Below are positions 50,227 to 59,410 of a stretch of DNA of 64,000 nt, piece by piece (the stretch's first letter is position 1; every line of letters begins with the position of its first letter). The stretch spans positions 248,001-312,000 of the forward strand of contig NZ_BAYX01000008.1 in NCBI RefSeq assembly GCF_000696095.1, read 5' to 3'. A program made the translations under genes and the position numbers. This stretch comes from Rhizobium rhizogenes NBRC 13257 (GTDB lineage Bacteria; Pseudomonadota; Alphaproteobacteria; Rhizobiales; Rhizobiaceae). The notes under the pieces are model-generated. The model did no database searches. It was not told where the DNA came from and saw nothing but the letters and a program-made list of their open reading frames with translations.

Positions 50227-51123
50227 CTATACCGGCGGCGTTGTGCGCGAAACCTCGGAAAACAGCCAGGCGCGGAAGGCGGCGATGGCCGGCCGTTCCA
50301 ATGCCGCCGGCGGATAGACCAGATGATAGGCCAGCGTGCTTGCGAGCCCAATGGGGAAGGGCGCGACAAGCGTGCCGTCAACCAGTTCCTGTTCGATGAA
50401 GGAGCGGCGCATTAGCGCGATGCCAAGCCCGGCCTTCATGGCGTGATAGGCGCCCATGCCGTCGGTGAAGATCGGACCCCGCGTGGCGTCGACTTTCGTC
50501 GCGCCCGCCGCCTCCAGCCAGAGCTGCCAGTCGCGCCGATAGACGTCATGGATCAAGGTCAGGCTGGCCAGCGCATCGGCCGGAGGCGAGGTGCCGAGGG
50601 CGGCTGCGATCTCGGGCGTACACACCGGTACATATTGGTCGTCGAGCAGCCTCTCGCTCGCCAGCCCTTCATAACCGCCAAGGCCGTGGCGAATGGCAAT
50701 GTCGATGCCGTCGCGCTGGAAATCCATCGTCCGATACGAGGCGCTGATGCGCAGATCGATGTCGGGATGGGCCTGCTCGAAACGCAGGAGCCGCGGCACC
50801 AGCCAGTGGGTGGCGAAGCCGGCAGTGCAGGTGACGGTCAGCACCGTATCTCGTGCCCGCATGGTCAGCGCCGTCGTTGCTTCACGTATCAGGCGGAAAG
50901 CAGTGCGCAGCGTTGCGAAATAATCCGCACCCTCGGCCGTCAATGCCAGACTGCGGGCACGGCGCTCGAAAAGCCGGACGCCAAGCGCTGTTTCGAGATC
51001 GCGCACTTGCAAGCTGACCGCGCCGGGCGTCACATGCAGCTCCCTGGCGGCGAGCGTCATGCTCAGATGCCGGGCCGAAGCTTCGAAGGCGCGCAACGCC
51101 GAAAGGGAGGGAAGTTGATCCAT
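50227..51123 (-). CDS. LysR-family regulator, GcvA-like
   Basis: A 298-residue LysR protein whose winged helix (LPSLSALRAFEASARHLSMTLAARELHVTPGAVSLQVRDLETALGVRLFERRARSL) matches the GcvA branch. It is divergent from an EamA transporter and probably controls it. Its 3' end is 5 bp from the saccharopine-dehydrogenase-like gene, tail to tail. Confidence 0.92.
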   Translation of the reverse strand: MDQLPSLSALRAFEASARHLSMTLAARELHVTPGAVSLQVRDLETALGVRLFERRARSLALTAEGADYFATLRTAFRLIREATTALTMRARDTVLTVTCTAGFATHWLVPRLLRFEQAHPDIDLRISASYRTMDFQRDGIDIAIRHGLGGYEGLASERLLDDQYVPVCTPEIAAALGTSPPADALASLTLIHDVYRRDWQLWLEAAGATKVDATRGPIFTDGMGAYHAMKAGLGIALMRRSFIEQELVDGTLVAPFPIGLASTLAYHLVYPPAALERPAIAAFRAWLFSEVSRTTPPV

Positions 51124-51274
51124 GACGATTGAGTATAACTAAACCATCGAGTGAGAAAGATTCGCTTGTCAGAGCCTTATGATCGCGAGATCATTCCATT
51201 AAACTCGATGGTTGGCAAGAAATTGCATTTCAGCACTCATCGAGAATAACTCAATAGCGGGGAAGGATATCAGG

Positions 51275-52198
51275 ATGGCGCAGAAATCGATGGGCGCGGC
51301 GGAGTGGGGCATGCTGCTGGGATTGTCGGTCCTCTGGGGCGGCTCGTTTCTGTTCAACGGCATCCTGGTGCATGAGTTGCCACCCTTTACCATCGTCACC
51401 GCGCGTGTCGCCTTGGCGGCGGTCGCCCTGCATGTCATCGTGCGGATGACCGGGCAGGCAATGCCGCGCGACCGTCAGGCCTGGGCCGCCTTCTTCGGCA
51501 TGGGGTTCCTCAACAATGTCATTCCCTTCCTGCTGATCGTCTGGGGACAGACGCATATCGCCAGCGGTCTCGCCTCGATCCTCAACGCGACCACACCGCT
51601 CTTTGCGGTCGTGGTGGCGCATTTCCTGACGGCGGACGAGAAAATGACCGGCAATCGCCTGATCGGCGTCATCGTCGGCTTTGCCGGCGTGGCGCTGATG
51701 ATCGGTCCGTCGGTGCTGAGCAGCCTCGGCTCGAACGTGCTGGCGCAGCTTGCCGTGCTGGGCGCTGCCTTCACCTATTCGCTCGCCGGCATCTTCGGCC
51801 GCCGCTTCCGCCGCATGGGCCTGGCGCCGATTATCCCCGCGGCCGGGCAGGTGACGGCCTCGACCATCCTGCTGCTGCCGGTTGCCCTCTTCGTCGATCA
51901 TCCGTGGACGCTGGCGCTGCCTTCGACTGAAACCTGGCTGGCGCTGGCCGGCCTGGCGATCCTCTCGACCGCGATCGCCTATGTCCTGTTCTTCCGCATC
52001 CTGGCGACGGCGGGCGCCACCAACCTGATGCTGGTCACTTTCCTCATTCCGGTCAGCGCCATCCTGCTCGGCGCACTGTTTCTCGGGGAGCAATTGCAGC
52101 TGAAGCACTTTATCGGCATGGCAATGATCGCCGTCGGCCTTGCGGCGATCGACGGGCGGTTGTTTACCCTCTCCTCGAGGGGGAGGGTCGGCACGTAG
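51275..52198 (+). CDS. EamA/DMT-family transporter
   Basis: A 307-residue membrane protein with ten hydrophobic segments; signatures include LSVLWGGSFLFNGILVHELPPFTIVTARVALAA and SGLASILNATTPLFAVVVAHFLTADEK. AAGGAT lies before the ATG of MAQKSMGAAEWG. The last eleven residues (FTLSSRGRVGT) and the stop are encoded by an intergenic palindromic repeat, so the natural C terminus has been replaced or extended. Probably regulated by the divergent LysR protein. Confidence 0.85.
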   Translation: MAQKSMGAAEWGMLLGLSVLWGGSFLFNGILVHELPPFTIVTARVALAAVALHVIVRMTGQAMPRDRQAWAAFFGMGFLNNVIPFLLIVWGQTHIASGLASILNATTPLFAVVVAHFLTADEKMTGNRLIGVIVGFAGVALMIGPSVLSSLGSNVLAQLAVLGAAFTYSLAGIFGRRFRRMGLAPIIPAAGQVTASTILLLPVALFVDHPWTLALPSTETWLALAGLAILSTAIAYVLFFRILATAGATNLMLVTFLIPVSAILLGALFLGEQLQLKHFIGMAMIAVGLAAIDGRLFTLSSRGRVGT

Positions 52199-52304
52199 TG
52201 CCGGGGTGGGGTGATTGCAGCACGCACTGAGGCATAATTTTGTCCCCAGGGATCACCCCCACCCGCCGCTTTGCGGCGACCTCCTCCCTCAAGGGGGAGG
52301 TGAT
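52166..52304. repeat. Palindromic repeat element between eamA-type gene and hemW
   Basis: The left arm (52166-52216) and the reverse complement of the right arm (52251-52304) share most positions, with CCTC...GAGGGGGAGG ends and GGGGTGGGGTGAT-like inner parts; about 34 bp separate them. It looks like a rhizobial intergenic mosaic element. It overlaps the end of the transporter gene and reaches the hemW stop codon. Confidence 0.8.
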
Positions 52305-53497
52305 TAACGCGCCAGATCCGCAACCACGGAATCGAGGATGAGCATCCCCGCCGGGGTACAGCGCAGGCGAGAATTGCCGAGACGCTCGATGAAGCCGTGT
52401 TCCAGCAGGAATTCCTCGCGCGCCTGATCGGGCTCACGGCCGGAAAGCTGCTGCCAGCGGACGAGATCGATACCTTCTTTCAGGCGCAGGCCCATCAGCA
52501 GCAATTCGTCGGCCTGTTCGTCGTCGCCGAGCATTTCCTGATCGGCGATGCCGTGGCCGTCGCGTTCGACCAGTTCCAGCCACGCCTCCGGCTTGCGCTC
52601 GGTGGCGGTCGCCAGTTTCTTCGGGCCGAGGGTCAGGCGGCCATGGGCGCCCGGACCGATGCCGGCATAGTCGCCATAGCGCCAATAGGTGAGGTTATGG
52701 CGGCTCTCTGCGCCCGGACGGGCATGGTTGGACACTTCATAGGCCGGCATGCCCTCGCGCTCGGTGATCTCTTGTGTTGCCTCGTAGAGCAGCGCCGACT
52801 GGTCGCCGTCCGGTACGATCAACTTGCCCGCCTTATGCAGGCCGTAGAATGGCGTGCCTTCCTCGATGGTGAGCTGGTAGAGCGAGAGATGGTCGACGGC
52901 ATAGGAGATCGCCTCCTTCAGCTCGCGCTCCCATTCCTCGACGGTCTGGTTCGGGCGGGCATAGATGAGGTCGAAGGACATGCGCGGAAAGATATCGCGC
53001 GCCAGCTTGATCGCTTTCAGCGCGTCGGCGACATTGTGCAGGCGACCGAGGAATTTCAGATCGCGGTCGTTCAGTGCCTGCACGCCCATCGATACGCGAT
53101 TGACGCCGGCGGCGCGATAGCCGCGGAAACGCTCGGCCTCGACGCTGGAAGGATTGGCCTCCATGGTGATCTCGATACCATCTGGCACATGCCAGTGCTT
53201 GGCGATGCCGTCGAGAACCGCACCGACCGTCTCCGGCTTCATCAGCGAAGGCGTGCCGCCGCCGAGAAAAATGCTGGTCACGGTCTTCGGGCCGCCGATC
53301 GCCCGCATCGACGCCATCTCCTTCAGGAAGGCGGCTGTGAAGCGCTCCTGATCGACGGGCTGATGGCGGACGTGGCTGTTGAAATCGCAATAGGGACATT
53401 TGGCCGCGCAGAAGGGCCAATGCACATAGACGCCGAAGCCGGGTTCACCGGTGTCGGGCAGCAATTGCGCCTCATGCGTCATGTCTTGCGGTTCCAT
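52304..53497 (-). CDS. hemW: HemW-like radical SAM protein (coproporphyrinogen-III-oxidase-like)
   Basis: A 397-residue radical SAM enzyme. The cluster-binding motif is FCAAKCPYCDF (C-x3-C-x2-C, near residue 30) preceded by GVYVHWP, with the SAM-binding IFLGGGTPSLM. HemW proteins are thought to be heme chaperones and not true HemN oxidases. The start at 53497 avoids overlap with rdgB; another ATG lies 15 bp inside. It ends the rph-VOC-rdgB-hemW group. Confidence 0.92.
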   Translation of the reverse strand: MEPQDMTHEAQLLPDTGEPGFGVYVHWPFCAAKCPYCDFNSHVRHQPVDQERFTAAFLKEMASMRAIGGPKTVTSIFLGGGTPSLMKPETVGAVLDGIAKHWHVPDGIEITMEANPSSVEAERFRGYRAAGVNRVSMGVQALNDRDLKFLGRLHNVADALKAIKLARDIFPRMSFDLIYARPNQTVEEWERELKEAISYAVDHLSLYQLTIEEGTPFYGLHKAGKLIVPDGDQSALLYEATQEITEREGMPAYEVSNHARPGAESRHNLTYWRYGDYAGIGPGAHGRLTLGPKKLATATERKPEAWLELVERDGHGIADQEMLGDDEQADELLLMGLRLKEGIDLVRWQQLSGREPDQAREEFLLEHGFIERLGNSRLRCTPAGMLILDSVVADLAR

Positions 53498-53516
53498 GAT
53501 GTCCACAGGCTTGAGC

Positions 53517-54161
53517 TTACGCCTCCAGACAGGTTTCGACAAAGAGCTTGAAAGCCCGGGCGCGGTGCGAGAGCGCCTGCGCGTCGCCCGGCTTCCAGCC
53601 ATGCTTCTCTTCGGCACTCATCTCGCCAAAGGTCGTCTCATAGCCCTTGGGCTGGAAGATCGGGTCATAGCCGAAGCCCTGTGTGCCGCGCGGCGGCCAG
53701 GCAACGGTGCCCTCGACTTCGCCGCGGAAAAGTTCGGTATGTCCATCCGGCCAGGCCAGGCAAAGCACACTGACGAAACGTGCGGTGCGGCTTTCCGGCG
53801 TGGTGGCGCCGACCTTTTCCAATGCGGTCTCGACCTTCTGCATCGCCATGGCGAAATCGCGGGTGCCGTCAGCCGTTTCCGCCCAGTTGGCGGTATAGAC
53901 GCCGGGATCGCCACCGAGTGCGTCGATCACCAGACCGGAATCGTCCGACAATGCCGGCAGGCCGGAGGCATTGGCCGAGGCGAGCGCCTTGATCGTCGCA
54001 TTTTCCTCGAAGGTCGTGCCGGTCTCGTCCGGCTCGATGAAATTGAGATCGGCGGCTGATTTGGCGGTAAAGCCGAACGGGCCGATCAGATCCTCGATTT
54101 CACGGATCTTGCCCGCATTGTGGCTGGCGACGACGATGGTCTTTGTTTCGAGCTTGCGCAT
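53517..54161 (-). CDS. rdgB: XTP/dITP pyrophosphatase (non-canonical purine NTPase)
   Basis: A 214-residue Ham1/RdgB protein that removes dITP, XTP and dHAPTP from nucleotide pools. Motifs: VASHNAGKIREIEDL at the N terminus, SDDSGLVIDALGGDPGVYTANWA in the middle, and GFGYDPIFQPKG. The ATG at 54161 has AGGACAGGAT before it. Confidence 0.96.
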   Translation of the reverse strand: MRKLETKTIVVASHNAGKIREIEDLIGPFGFTAKSAADLNFIEPDETGTTFEENATIKALASANASGLPALSDDSGLVIDALGGDPGVYTANWAETADGTRDFAMAMQKVETALEKVGATTPESRTARFVSVLCLAWPDGHTELFRGEVEGTVAWPPRGTQGFGYDPIFQPKGYETTFGEMSAEEKHGWKPGDAQALSHRARAFKLFVETCLEA

Positions 54162-54172
54162 ATCCTGTCCTG

Positions 54173-54586
54173 TCAGATGCCCCAGATCCGGGGTTCGGCG
54201 CATTCCAGGCTGTTGCCGGCCGGGTCGCGGAAATAGATCGAGCGGCCGCCATTCGGCCAGTGAAAATCGGCTTCAATAACGACGCCGGCGGCTTTCAGTC
54301 TCTCCGCCGTCGCCTCGATATTGTTGCCGCTAACCCGGAAGCAGACGTGACCATGGCCCGTCGTGCCATGCGGGGGCACAGGCAGGGCGCCCGGTTCCGG
54401 CGGCTTCACCGTCTCGGCCGAATTGAAGATCAACAGCACACCCGGCCCGCAGCGATAGAAGACATGACGGTTACCGCCGCGCGCGATCTTCTCGAGCCCG
54501 AGTATGCCGCCATAAAAAGCTTCGGCGGCATCGAGATCATCGGCATAGACAGCGGTTTCGAGAATGCCTTCCAACGACGGGTTCAT
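54173..54586 (-). CDS. VOC-superfamily protein (glyoxalase/bleomycin-resistance fold)
   Basis: A 137-residue VOC protein (LEGILETAVYADDLDAAEAFYGGILGLEKIARGG...GHGHVCFRVSG...YFRDPAGNSLECAEPRIWG). It sits in the middle of the otherwise conserved rph-rdgB-hemW group, 11 bp before rdgB and 19 bp after rph, so it is transcribed with them. Substrate unknown. Metal ligands are likely His in GHGHVCF and Glu in SLECAEP. Confidence 0.85.
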   Translation of the reverse strand: MNPSLEGILETAVYADDLDAAEAFYGGILGLEKIARGGNRHVFYRCGPGVLLIFNSAETVKPPEPGALPVPPHGTTGHGHVCFRVSGNNIEATAERLKAAGVVIEADFHWPNGGRSIYFRDPAGNSLECAEPRIWGI

Positions 54587-54605
54587 CGGCTGATCGTTTC
54601 TTTGG

Positions 54606-55322
54606 TCAGGCGATCGCCTGCTTCTGCAGCTCCACCAGCTCGGCAATGCCGTTCTTGGCGAGATGCATCAGGGTGGTGAATTCCTCTTCGCTGAAGGGCG
54701 TGCCTTCGGCTGTACCCTGGATCTCGACGATGCCCCCCTTGCCGGTCATGACGAAGTTGGCGTCGGTCTCGGCGGATGAATCCTCGAGATAGTCGAGGTC
54801 GATCACCGGCTGGCTGGCGAAGATGCCGCAGGAAATGGCGGCGATATGATCCTTGAGCACGCGCTCGACCTTGATCATGTTGCGGCTTTCCATCCACTTC
54901 AGGCAGTCGTAAAGCGCGATCCAGGCGCCGGTAATCGAGGCCGTGCGCGTGCCGCCATCGGCCTGGATGACGTCGCAGTCGATGGTGATCTGGCGCTCGC
55001 CGAGCTCCTTCAGGTCAACGACGGCGCGCAGCGACCGGCCGATAAGGCGCTGGATTTCCTGTGTGCGGCCACCCTGCTTGCCGGAAGCGGCTTCGCGCTT
55101 CATGCGTTCGCCGGTGGCGCGCGGCAGCATGCCGTATTCGGCCGTGACCCAGCCCTTGCCGCTGTTGCGCAGCCATGGCGGGGTTTTTTCTTCCAGGCTT
55201 GCCGTGCAGAGCACATGCGTATCGCCGAACTTCACCAGGCAAGAGCCTTCCGCATGCTTGGAAAAATTGCGCTCGAACGAGACCTTGCGCATCTGGTCGG
55301 TTTTTCTGCCTGAAGGCCGCAT
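54606..55322 (-). CDS. rph: Ribonuclease PH
   Basis: A 238-residue phosphorolytic exoribonuclease that trims tRNA 3' ends. It starts MRPSGRKTDQMRKVSFERNFSKHAEGS and has LPRATGERMKREAASGKQGGRTQEIQRLIGRSLRAVVDL and CDVIQADGGTRTASITGAW, all strongly conserved in RNase PH. It is first in the minus-strand group and divergent from hrcA, the usual rhizobial order. Confidence 0.97.
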   Translation of the reverse strand: MRPSGRKTDQMRKVSFERNFSKHAEGSCLVKFGDTHVLCTASLEEKTPPWLRNSGKGWVTAEYGMLPRATGERMKREAASGKQGGRTQEIQRLIGRSLRAVVDLKELGERQITIDCDVIQADGGTRTASITGAWIALYDCLKWMESRNMIKVERVLKDHIAAISCGIFASQPVIDLDYLEDSSAETDANFVMTGKGGIVEIQGTAEGTPFSEEEFTTLMHLAKNGIAELVELQKQAIA

Positions 55323-55494
55323 TCTACTCTCCTGAACGTTTATCGACCGCTTCTACGATCCACCGGCAGCTTTTGCAAAGGAAAAGCAGGCTGAAAGACC
55401 CGGATATGGCGGTGTTGGCATTTTTCCCTTTTGCCAATGCTAACTGAATGATTATATTTTAACTGAGGTTCAACAGAAGGGGTCTGACAGCGAA

Positions 55495-56583
55495 ATGGGG
55501 TTCACGACATCGTCGGTTACGGATGCCATTGCAGCGCTGGACGAACGCTCGAAAGAAATCTTCCGTCGCATCGTCGAAGGCTATCTAGAAAATGGCGAGC
55601 CGCTTGGCTCGCGCAATCTCTCGCGCCTGCTGCCGATGTCGCTGTCGCCGGCCTCGGTGCGCAACGTCATGAGCGATCTGGAAGAGCTCGGGCTGATCTA
55701 TTCGCCGCATATCAGCGCTGGCCGCCTGCCGACGCAGATTGGTCTGCGCTTTTTCGTCGATGCCTTCATGCAGGTTGGCGATCTCTCGGCCGAGGACCGG
55801 GCCACCATCGACCGGCAGGTGCGCGGCAGCAATCGCGACCAGCCGATGGAATCGGTCATGACCGAGGCGAGCCGCATGCTCTCGGGCATTTCGCGCGGCG
55901 CCGGGCTGGTGATCACCTCGAAGAACGATCCGGTGCTGAAGCATGTCGAATTCATCCGCCTGGAGCCGACCAAGGCGCTCGCGGTGCTCGTCGGTGATCA
56001 TGACCAGGTGGAAAACCGCATCATCGAGCTGCCGGCCGGCATCACCTCTTCGCAATTGACGGAAGCCGCGAATTTCCTCAACGCCCACATGACCGGCCAG
56101 ACCTTGCCGGACCTGCGCCGTCAGTTGCTGACGTTGAAGGAGAGCGTACGCCACGAACTGGATACGCTGTCGCATGAGCTGGTCGAGCGCGGGATCGCCG
56201 TCTGGTCCGGTGGCGAGGACGAGGGCAAGCCGACGCAGCTGATCGTGCGCGGCCACGCCAATCTGCTGACTGAAGTCGGCGGCGCCGAGGATCTCGACCG
56301 GCTGCGCCTACTGTTCGACGATCTTGAAAAGAAGGACAGTCTGATCGAGATCCTGAACCTGGCCGAAAGCGGCCCGGGCGTACGCATCTTCATCGGCTCG
56401 GAAAACAAGCTTTTCTCGCTCTCCGGCTCGTCGTTGATCGTCGCGCCCTATCGCGATGACGACGACCGCATCATCGGCGCCGTCGGCGTCATCGGCCCGA
56501 CACGGCTGAACTATGCCCGCATCGTGCCGATGGTGGACTATACGGCCCAGCTGTTTTCCCGGATGTCGCGGCCCGGGCTTTGA
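55495..56583 (+). CDS. hrcA: Heat-inducible transcription repressor HrcA
   Basis: A 362-residue repressor of groESL-type operons. The N-terminal winged helix (LDERSKEIFRRIVEGYLENGEPLGSRNLSRLLPMSLSPASVRNVMSDLEELGLIYSPHISAGRLPT) is typical, with a GAF-like domain after it. I see no CIRCE element (TTAGCACTC-N9-GAGTGCTAA) upstream, so it does not appear to be autoregulated through that operator. Confidence 0.96.
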   Translation: MGFTTSSVTDAIAALDERSKEIFRRIVEGYLENGEPLGSRNLSRLLPMSLSPASVRNVMSDLEELGLIYSPHISAGRLPTQIGLRFFVDAFMQVGDLSAEDRATIDRQVRGSNRDQPMESVMTEASRMLSGISRGAGLVITSKNDPVLKHVEFIRLEPTKALAVLVGDHDQVENRIIELPAGITSSQLTEAANFLNAHMTGQTLPDLRRQLLTLKESVRHELDTLSHELVERGIAVWSGGEDEGKPTQLIVRGHANLLTEVGGAEDLDRLRLLFDDLEKKDSLIEILNLAESGPGVRIFIGSENKLFSLSGSSLIVAPYRDDDDRIIGAVGVIGPTRLNYARIVPMVDYTAQLFSRMSRPGL

Positions 56584-56622
56584 CGAAAGACGCTCTGATC
56601 GTTCGAATCTGGAATATCCCAT

Positions 56623-56651
56623 CCGCTTTCAGGTCATTTCGCCGAAAGCGG
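56623..56651. repeat. Short palindrome after hrcA
   Basis: CCGCTTTC and GAAAGCGG form an 8-bp inverted repeat with a 13-base loop between hrcA and the convergent GFA gene. It may act as a terminator or be part of a dispersed rhizobial repeat. Confidence 0.5.
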
Positions 56652-56657
56652 GATGCC

Positions 56658-57092
56658 CTAGTCCGGAAGCAAGGTTCCGGATCCACCCATTTCCGCCGGC
56701 ATGTCCTTTTGCTTCGGCAGGCCGTCCCTCAGGTGTAACACGGTGTTTTCGTAGTTGACATGAAGCGCCGGCTGAAAGTCGAGTGTGGGAATGATGGCAG
56801 CGTAGACGTCGGTTACGCCCCACAAAGGATGCTCGGTCAGCAGATGGCCGCCGCAAATCTCGCACCATTTGCGCACACTCGTTGCACTTCTCTGGTAACT
56901 GCTGACATGATCGGCGCCCTTGGTGACGTGGACGGCTTGCGGCGGCCAGAGTGAGAAGGCGTTGACCGGCCCGGCCGACCATTCCCGGCAGGAGTCGCAA
57001 TGGCAATAGCCCATTGCCGCCGGCTCGCCACTGACTGCGATTTCCACCGCGCCGCAGAAACATTTGCCCGAATGAGATTTGCCGTTGGACAT
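56658..57092 (-). CDS. GFA-family (glutathione-dependent formaldehyde-activating/CENP-V fold) protein
   Basis: A 144-residue protein with the zinc-binding cysteines of the family: HSGKCFCGAVEIAV, GYCHCDSCREWSA and KWCEICGGHLL. The Mss4-like fold binds zinc; catalysis of formaldehyde-glutathione adduct formation is disputed for the wider family, so function stays open. It lies between hrcA and grpE on the opposite strand, separating two heat-shock genes. Confidence 0.88.
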   Translation of the reverse strand: MSNGKSHSGKCFCGAVEIAVSGEPAAMGYCHCDSCREWSAGPVNAFSLWPPQAVHVTKGADHVSSYQRSATSVRKWCEICGGHLLTEHPLWGVTDVYAAIIPTLDFQPALHVNYENTVLHLRDGLPKQKDMPAEMGGSGTLLPD

Positions 57093-57312
57093 GGATCACA
57101 CCTCGCGCCGTATTGAAACGGTGTTAACTATACCGGGAAAAGGTCGCAGATAGTAGAGGCCTCAACGGAGGAGGCGTTCTCACCCGATTGGTATTCGTAC
57201 AAAAACGGCCGGAATGCCCGGAATCGGCTGTTCTTCGCGACAAAGCCTTGATTTTTTCCGGCCAAACCTCGATATCGGGCACATTCAAAAGACAAACAAT
57301 TCGGAGACCGTC

Positions 57313-57939
57313 ATGACCGACGAAACAACGAAAACCGGACCTGACGCCACGGCGGCCGACCTCGCGCAAGATGTCGCGGACACCGTGGAGACGACGGCTG
57401 AAACTCAAGAGCCGGATCCGGTCGAGCTGCTGAAGGCCGAAAATAGCGATCTGCGCGACCGCTACCTGCGCCTTGCCGCCGACATGGACAATCTGCGTCG
57501 CCGCACCGAGCGCGAAATCAAGGACGCCAAGTCCTATTCCGTCGCCGGCTTTGCCCGCGACATGCTTGCCGTATCGGACAATCTGCGCCGCACGCTGGAC
57601 GCCATTCCGGCGGAACTCCGCGACGATGCCGGCCTGAAGACGCTGATCGAAGGCGTGGAGATGACCGAACGTTCCATGCTGTCGGCGCTGGAACGCCATG
57701 GCGTGCGCCAGATCGAGCCGGTCGGCCAGAAGTTCGATCCCAACTTCCATCAGGCGATGTTCGAAGTGCCGAACTCGGAAGTCCCGAACAACACCGTCGT
57801 TCAGGTGGTGCAGGCCGGCTTCGTCATCGGCGAGCGCGTTCTGCGCCCGGCCATGGTCGGCGTCGCCAAGGGCGGCCCTAAGCTTGCGGAAGTCTCCGAG
57901 CTGGGCTCCAACAGCCCGTTCGACGAAAAAGACGCCTGA
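57313..57939 (+). CDS. grpE: GrpE nucleotide-exchange factor
   Basis: A 208-residue co-chaperone that releases ADP from DnaK. It has an acidic disordered N terminus, a long coiled coil (LLKAENSDLRDRYLRLAADMDNLRRRTEREI), then the four-helix bundle and beta-domain with GVRQIEPVGQKFDPNFHQAMFEVP and GFVIGERVLRPAMVGVAKG. The ATG is the one reading MTDETTKTG, with CGGAGA before it. A very strong terminator follows. Confidence 0.96.
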   Translation: MTDETTKTGPDATAADLAQDVADTVETTAETQEPDPVELLKAENSDLRDRYLRLAADMDNLRRRTEREIKDAKSYSVAGFARDMLAVSDNLRRTLDAIPAELRDDAGLKTLIEGVEMTERSMLSALERHGVRQIEPVGQKFDPNFHQAMFEVPNSEVPNNTVVQVVQAGFVIGERVLRPAMVGVAKGGPKLAEVSELGSNSPFDEKDA

Positions 57940-57960
57940 GCCTAAAAGACATACCCAAAA

Positions 57961-58003
57961 GCAAGGGCCGGATGATGGAAGATCATCCGGCCCTTGCTTT
58001 TTT
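57961..58003 (+). terminator. Strong intrinsic terminator of grpE
   Basis: GCAAGGGCCGGATGAT and ATCATCCGGCCCTTGC form a perfect 16-bp stem around GGAAG, followed by six T. It is 22 bp after the grpE stop and ahead of the convergent ptsN gene. Confidence 0.96.
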
Positions 58004-58029
58004 GTGTTCCAAATTCAGTTCACGCGCGC

Positions 58030-58494
58030 TCACGCGGCGTTGGATGCCTGTTCCTCATTGAGGAAGGCGTAGATCGCCGAGGCGGAATCCGTGGCGCGCA
58101 GCTTGGCGACGAGATCCTGGTCGCGCAGCACGCGCGCTATGCGCGACAGCGCCTTGAGATGGTCGGCGCCGGCGCCCTCAGGCGCAAGCAGCAGGAAGAC
58201 GAGATCGACCGGCTGGTCGTCCAGCGCCTCAAAATCGACGGACGCTTCCAGGCGCGCGAAAATACCGATGATGGACTTGATGCTATTGAGCTTGCCATGC
58301 GGGATGGCGATGCCATTGCCGACGCCGGTGGAGCCCAGGCGTTCGCGCTGCAGCACGACGTCGAAGATTTCGCGTTCGGGCAGTCCGGTCAACTTGGAGG
58401 CCTTGGCTGCCAGTTCCTGAAGCAGTTGTTTCTTGGAATTTGCCCTCAAGGCGGGGATGATCGCATCTTGGTGCAGCAAATCTGCCAATGCCAT
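58030..58494 (-). CDS. ptsN: PTS IIA-like nitrogen-regulatory protein
   Basis: A 154-residue EIIA-Ntr protein. The phosphorylated histidine is H66 in NGIAIPHGKLN. It takes phosphate from NPr/EI-Ntr and regulates potassium transport, nitrogen and carbon functions. The ATG of MALADLLHQ is chosen because AAGGAT lies before it. It is downstream of hpf and rpoN on the same strand, the classic rpoN-hpf-ptsN order. Confidence 0.95.
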   Translation of the reverse strand: MALADLLHQDAIIPALRANSKKQLLQELAAKASKLTGLPEREIFDVVLQRERLGSTGVGNGIAIPHGKLNSIKSIIGIFARLEASVDFEALDDQPVDLVFLLLAPEGAGADHLKALSRIARVLRDQDLVAKLRATDSASAIYAFLNEEQASNAA

Positions 58495-58582
58495 TCTCTT
58501 TATCCTTCGTGTCGCCGAGATCCAATGACGGAGGAGCGGCGGCCGACTGACATGGTGCAGGGCCGCCACTCATCTTCTTTTC

Positions 58583-59158
58583 TCAGCTTTTGATATTGGC
58601 TGCGTCTATCCAGCCAATGTTGCCGTCCTGACGACGGTAAACGATGTTCAGATGGTCCTTGCCGGGGCTGCGGAAGAGCAGCAACGGCTCGTCGGTCATG
58701 TCGAGCGCCATCACGGCGGTCGCGACCGACATGGTCTTTAGCTGTTTCGTGCTTTCGGCAACGATTGCCGGCGCGAAATCGGCTGCGATTTCCTCGTCGT
58801 CGTCTGACATGCCGTCCATGACGGTATAGGCGACTTCGATATGGCCGTTCGCGTGGCTCGCGGCCTGATGATCTTTCAGTTTGCGCTTGTAGCGGCGCAG
58901 GCGCTTTTCGATGCGTGCGGACGCGGCGTCAAACGCCAATTGCGGGTCCATCGCCTCGCCGGCGGCATGCAGAACGACGCCACTGTCGAGATGAAGCTTG
59001 CAATCGGCTGTGAAGCGGGAACTGGATTTCTGTACCGTCACTTGGCCTGAATACCCCCCGTCGAAGTATTTTGTCACGGCCATACCGATCTGGTCCTCAA
59101 TCCGCTGACGGAAGGAGTCACCAATTTCCATATGTTTACCGGAGACACGCACACTCAT
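58583..59158 (-). CDS. hpf: Ribosome hibernation promoting factor, long form
   Basis: A 191-residue long-type HPF/RaiA. The N-terminal S30AE domain (MSVRVSGKHMEIGDSFRQRIEDQIGMAVTKYFDGGYSGQVTVQKSS) binds the 30S decoding region. After a linker, the C-terminal dimerisation domain (AVMALDMTDEPLLLFRSPGKDHLNIVYRRQDGNIGWID) pairs two 70S ribosomes into inactive 100S particles. It lies between rpoN and ptsN. Confidence 0.95.
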   Translation of the reverse strand: MSVRVSGKHMEIGDSFRQRIEDQIGMAVTKYFDGGYSGQVTVQKSSSRFTADCKLHLDSGVVLHAAGEAMDPQLAFDAASARIEKRLRRYKRKLKDHQAASHANGHIEVAYTVMDGMSDDDEEIAADFAPAIVAESTKQLKTMSVATAVMALDMTDEPLLLFRSPGKDHLNIVYRRQDGNIGWIDAANIKS

Positions 59159-59410
59159 GGAGTTTCCCTTCTTGTCGTGGTTATTGCGCGTACCAGTTTA
59201 CGCCAAGCCTCAAGCTCATCCAAGCACTTCACGCGCTCAAAGACAAATTGCGTTTATGCGGGGCCTTTGGGATGATGGGGATAAGTTCATGGTCGTGCCG
59301 TCGTCCTGCACCGATTGCGGCGGGCTTCTAGCCCCGCCACATTGGAAAGTCAACTGCGTCTTAACGGTCCGTTAGGAAATCTGCAATTTCAGATTGAGCT
59401 TGAGCGGCGG

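Noticed and set aside
53170..53200. Sigma-54-like TGGCAC...TTGC pattern
   Set aside because: It lies inside hemW coding sequence, with no gene start downstream on that strand.
55320..55495. CIRCE operator before hrcA
   Set aside because: No TTAGCACTC-N9-GAGTGCTAA or close match is present.
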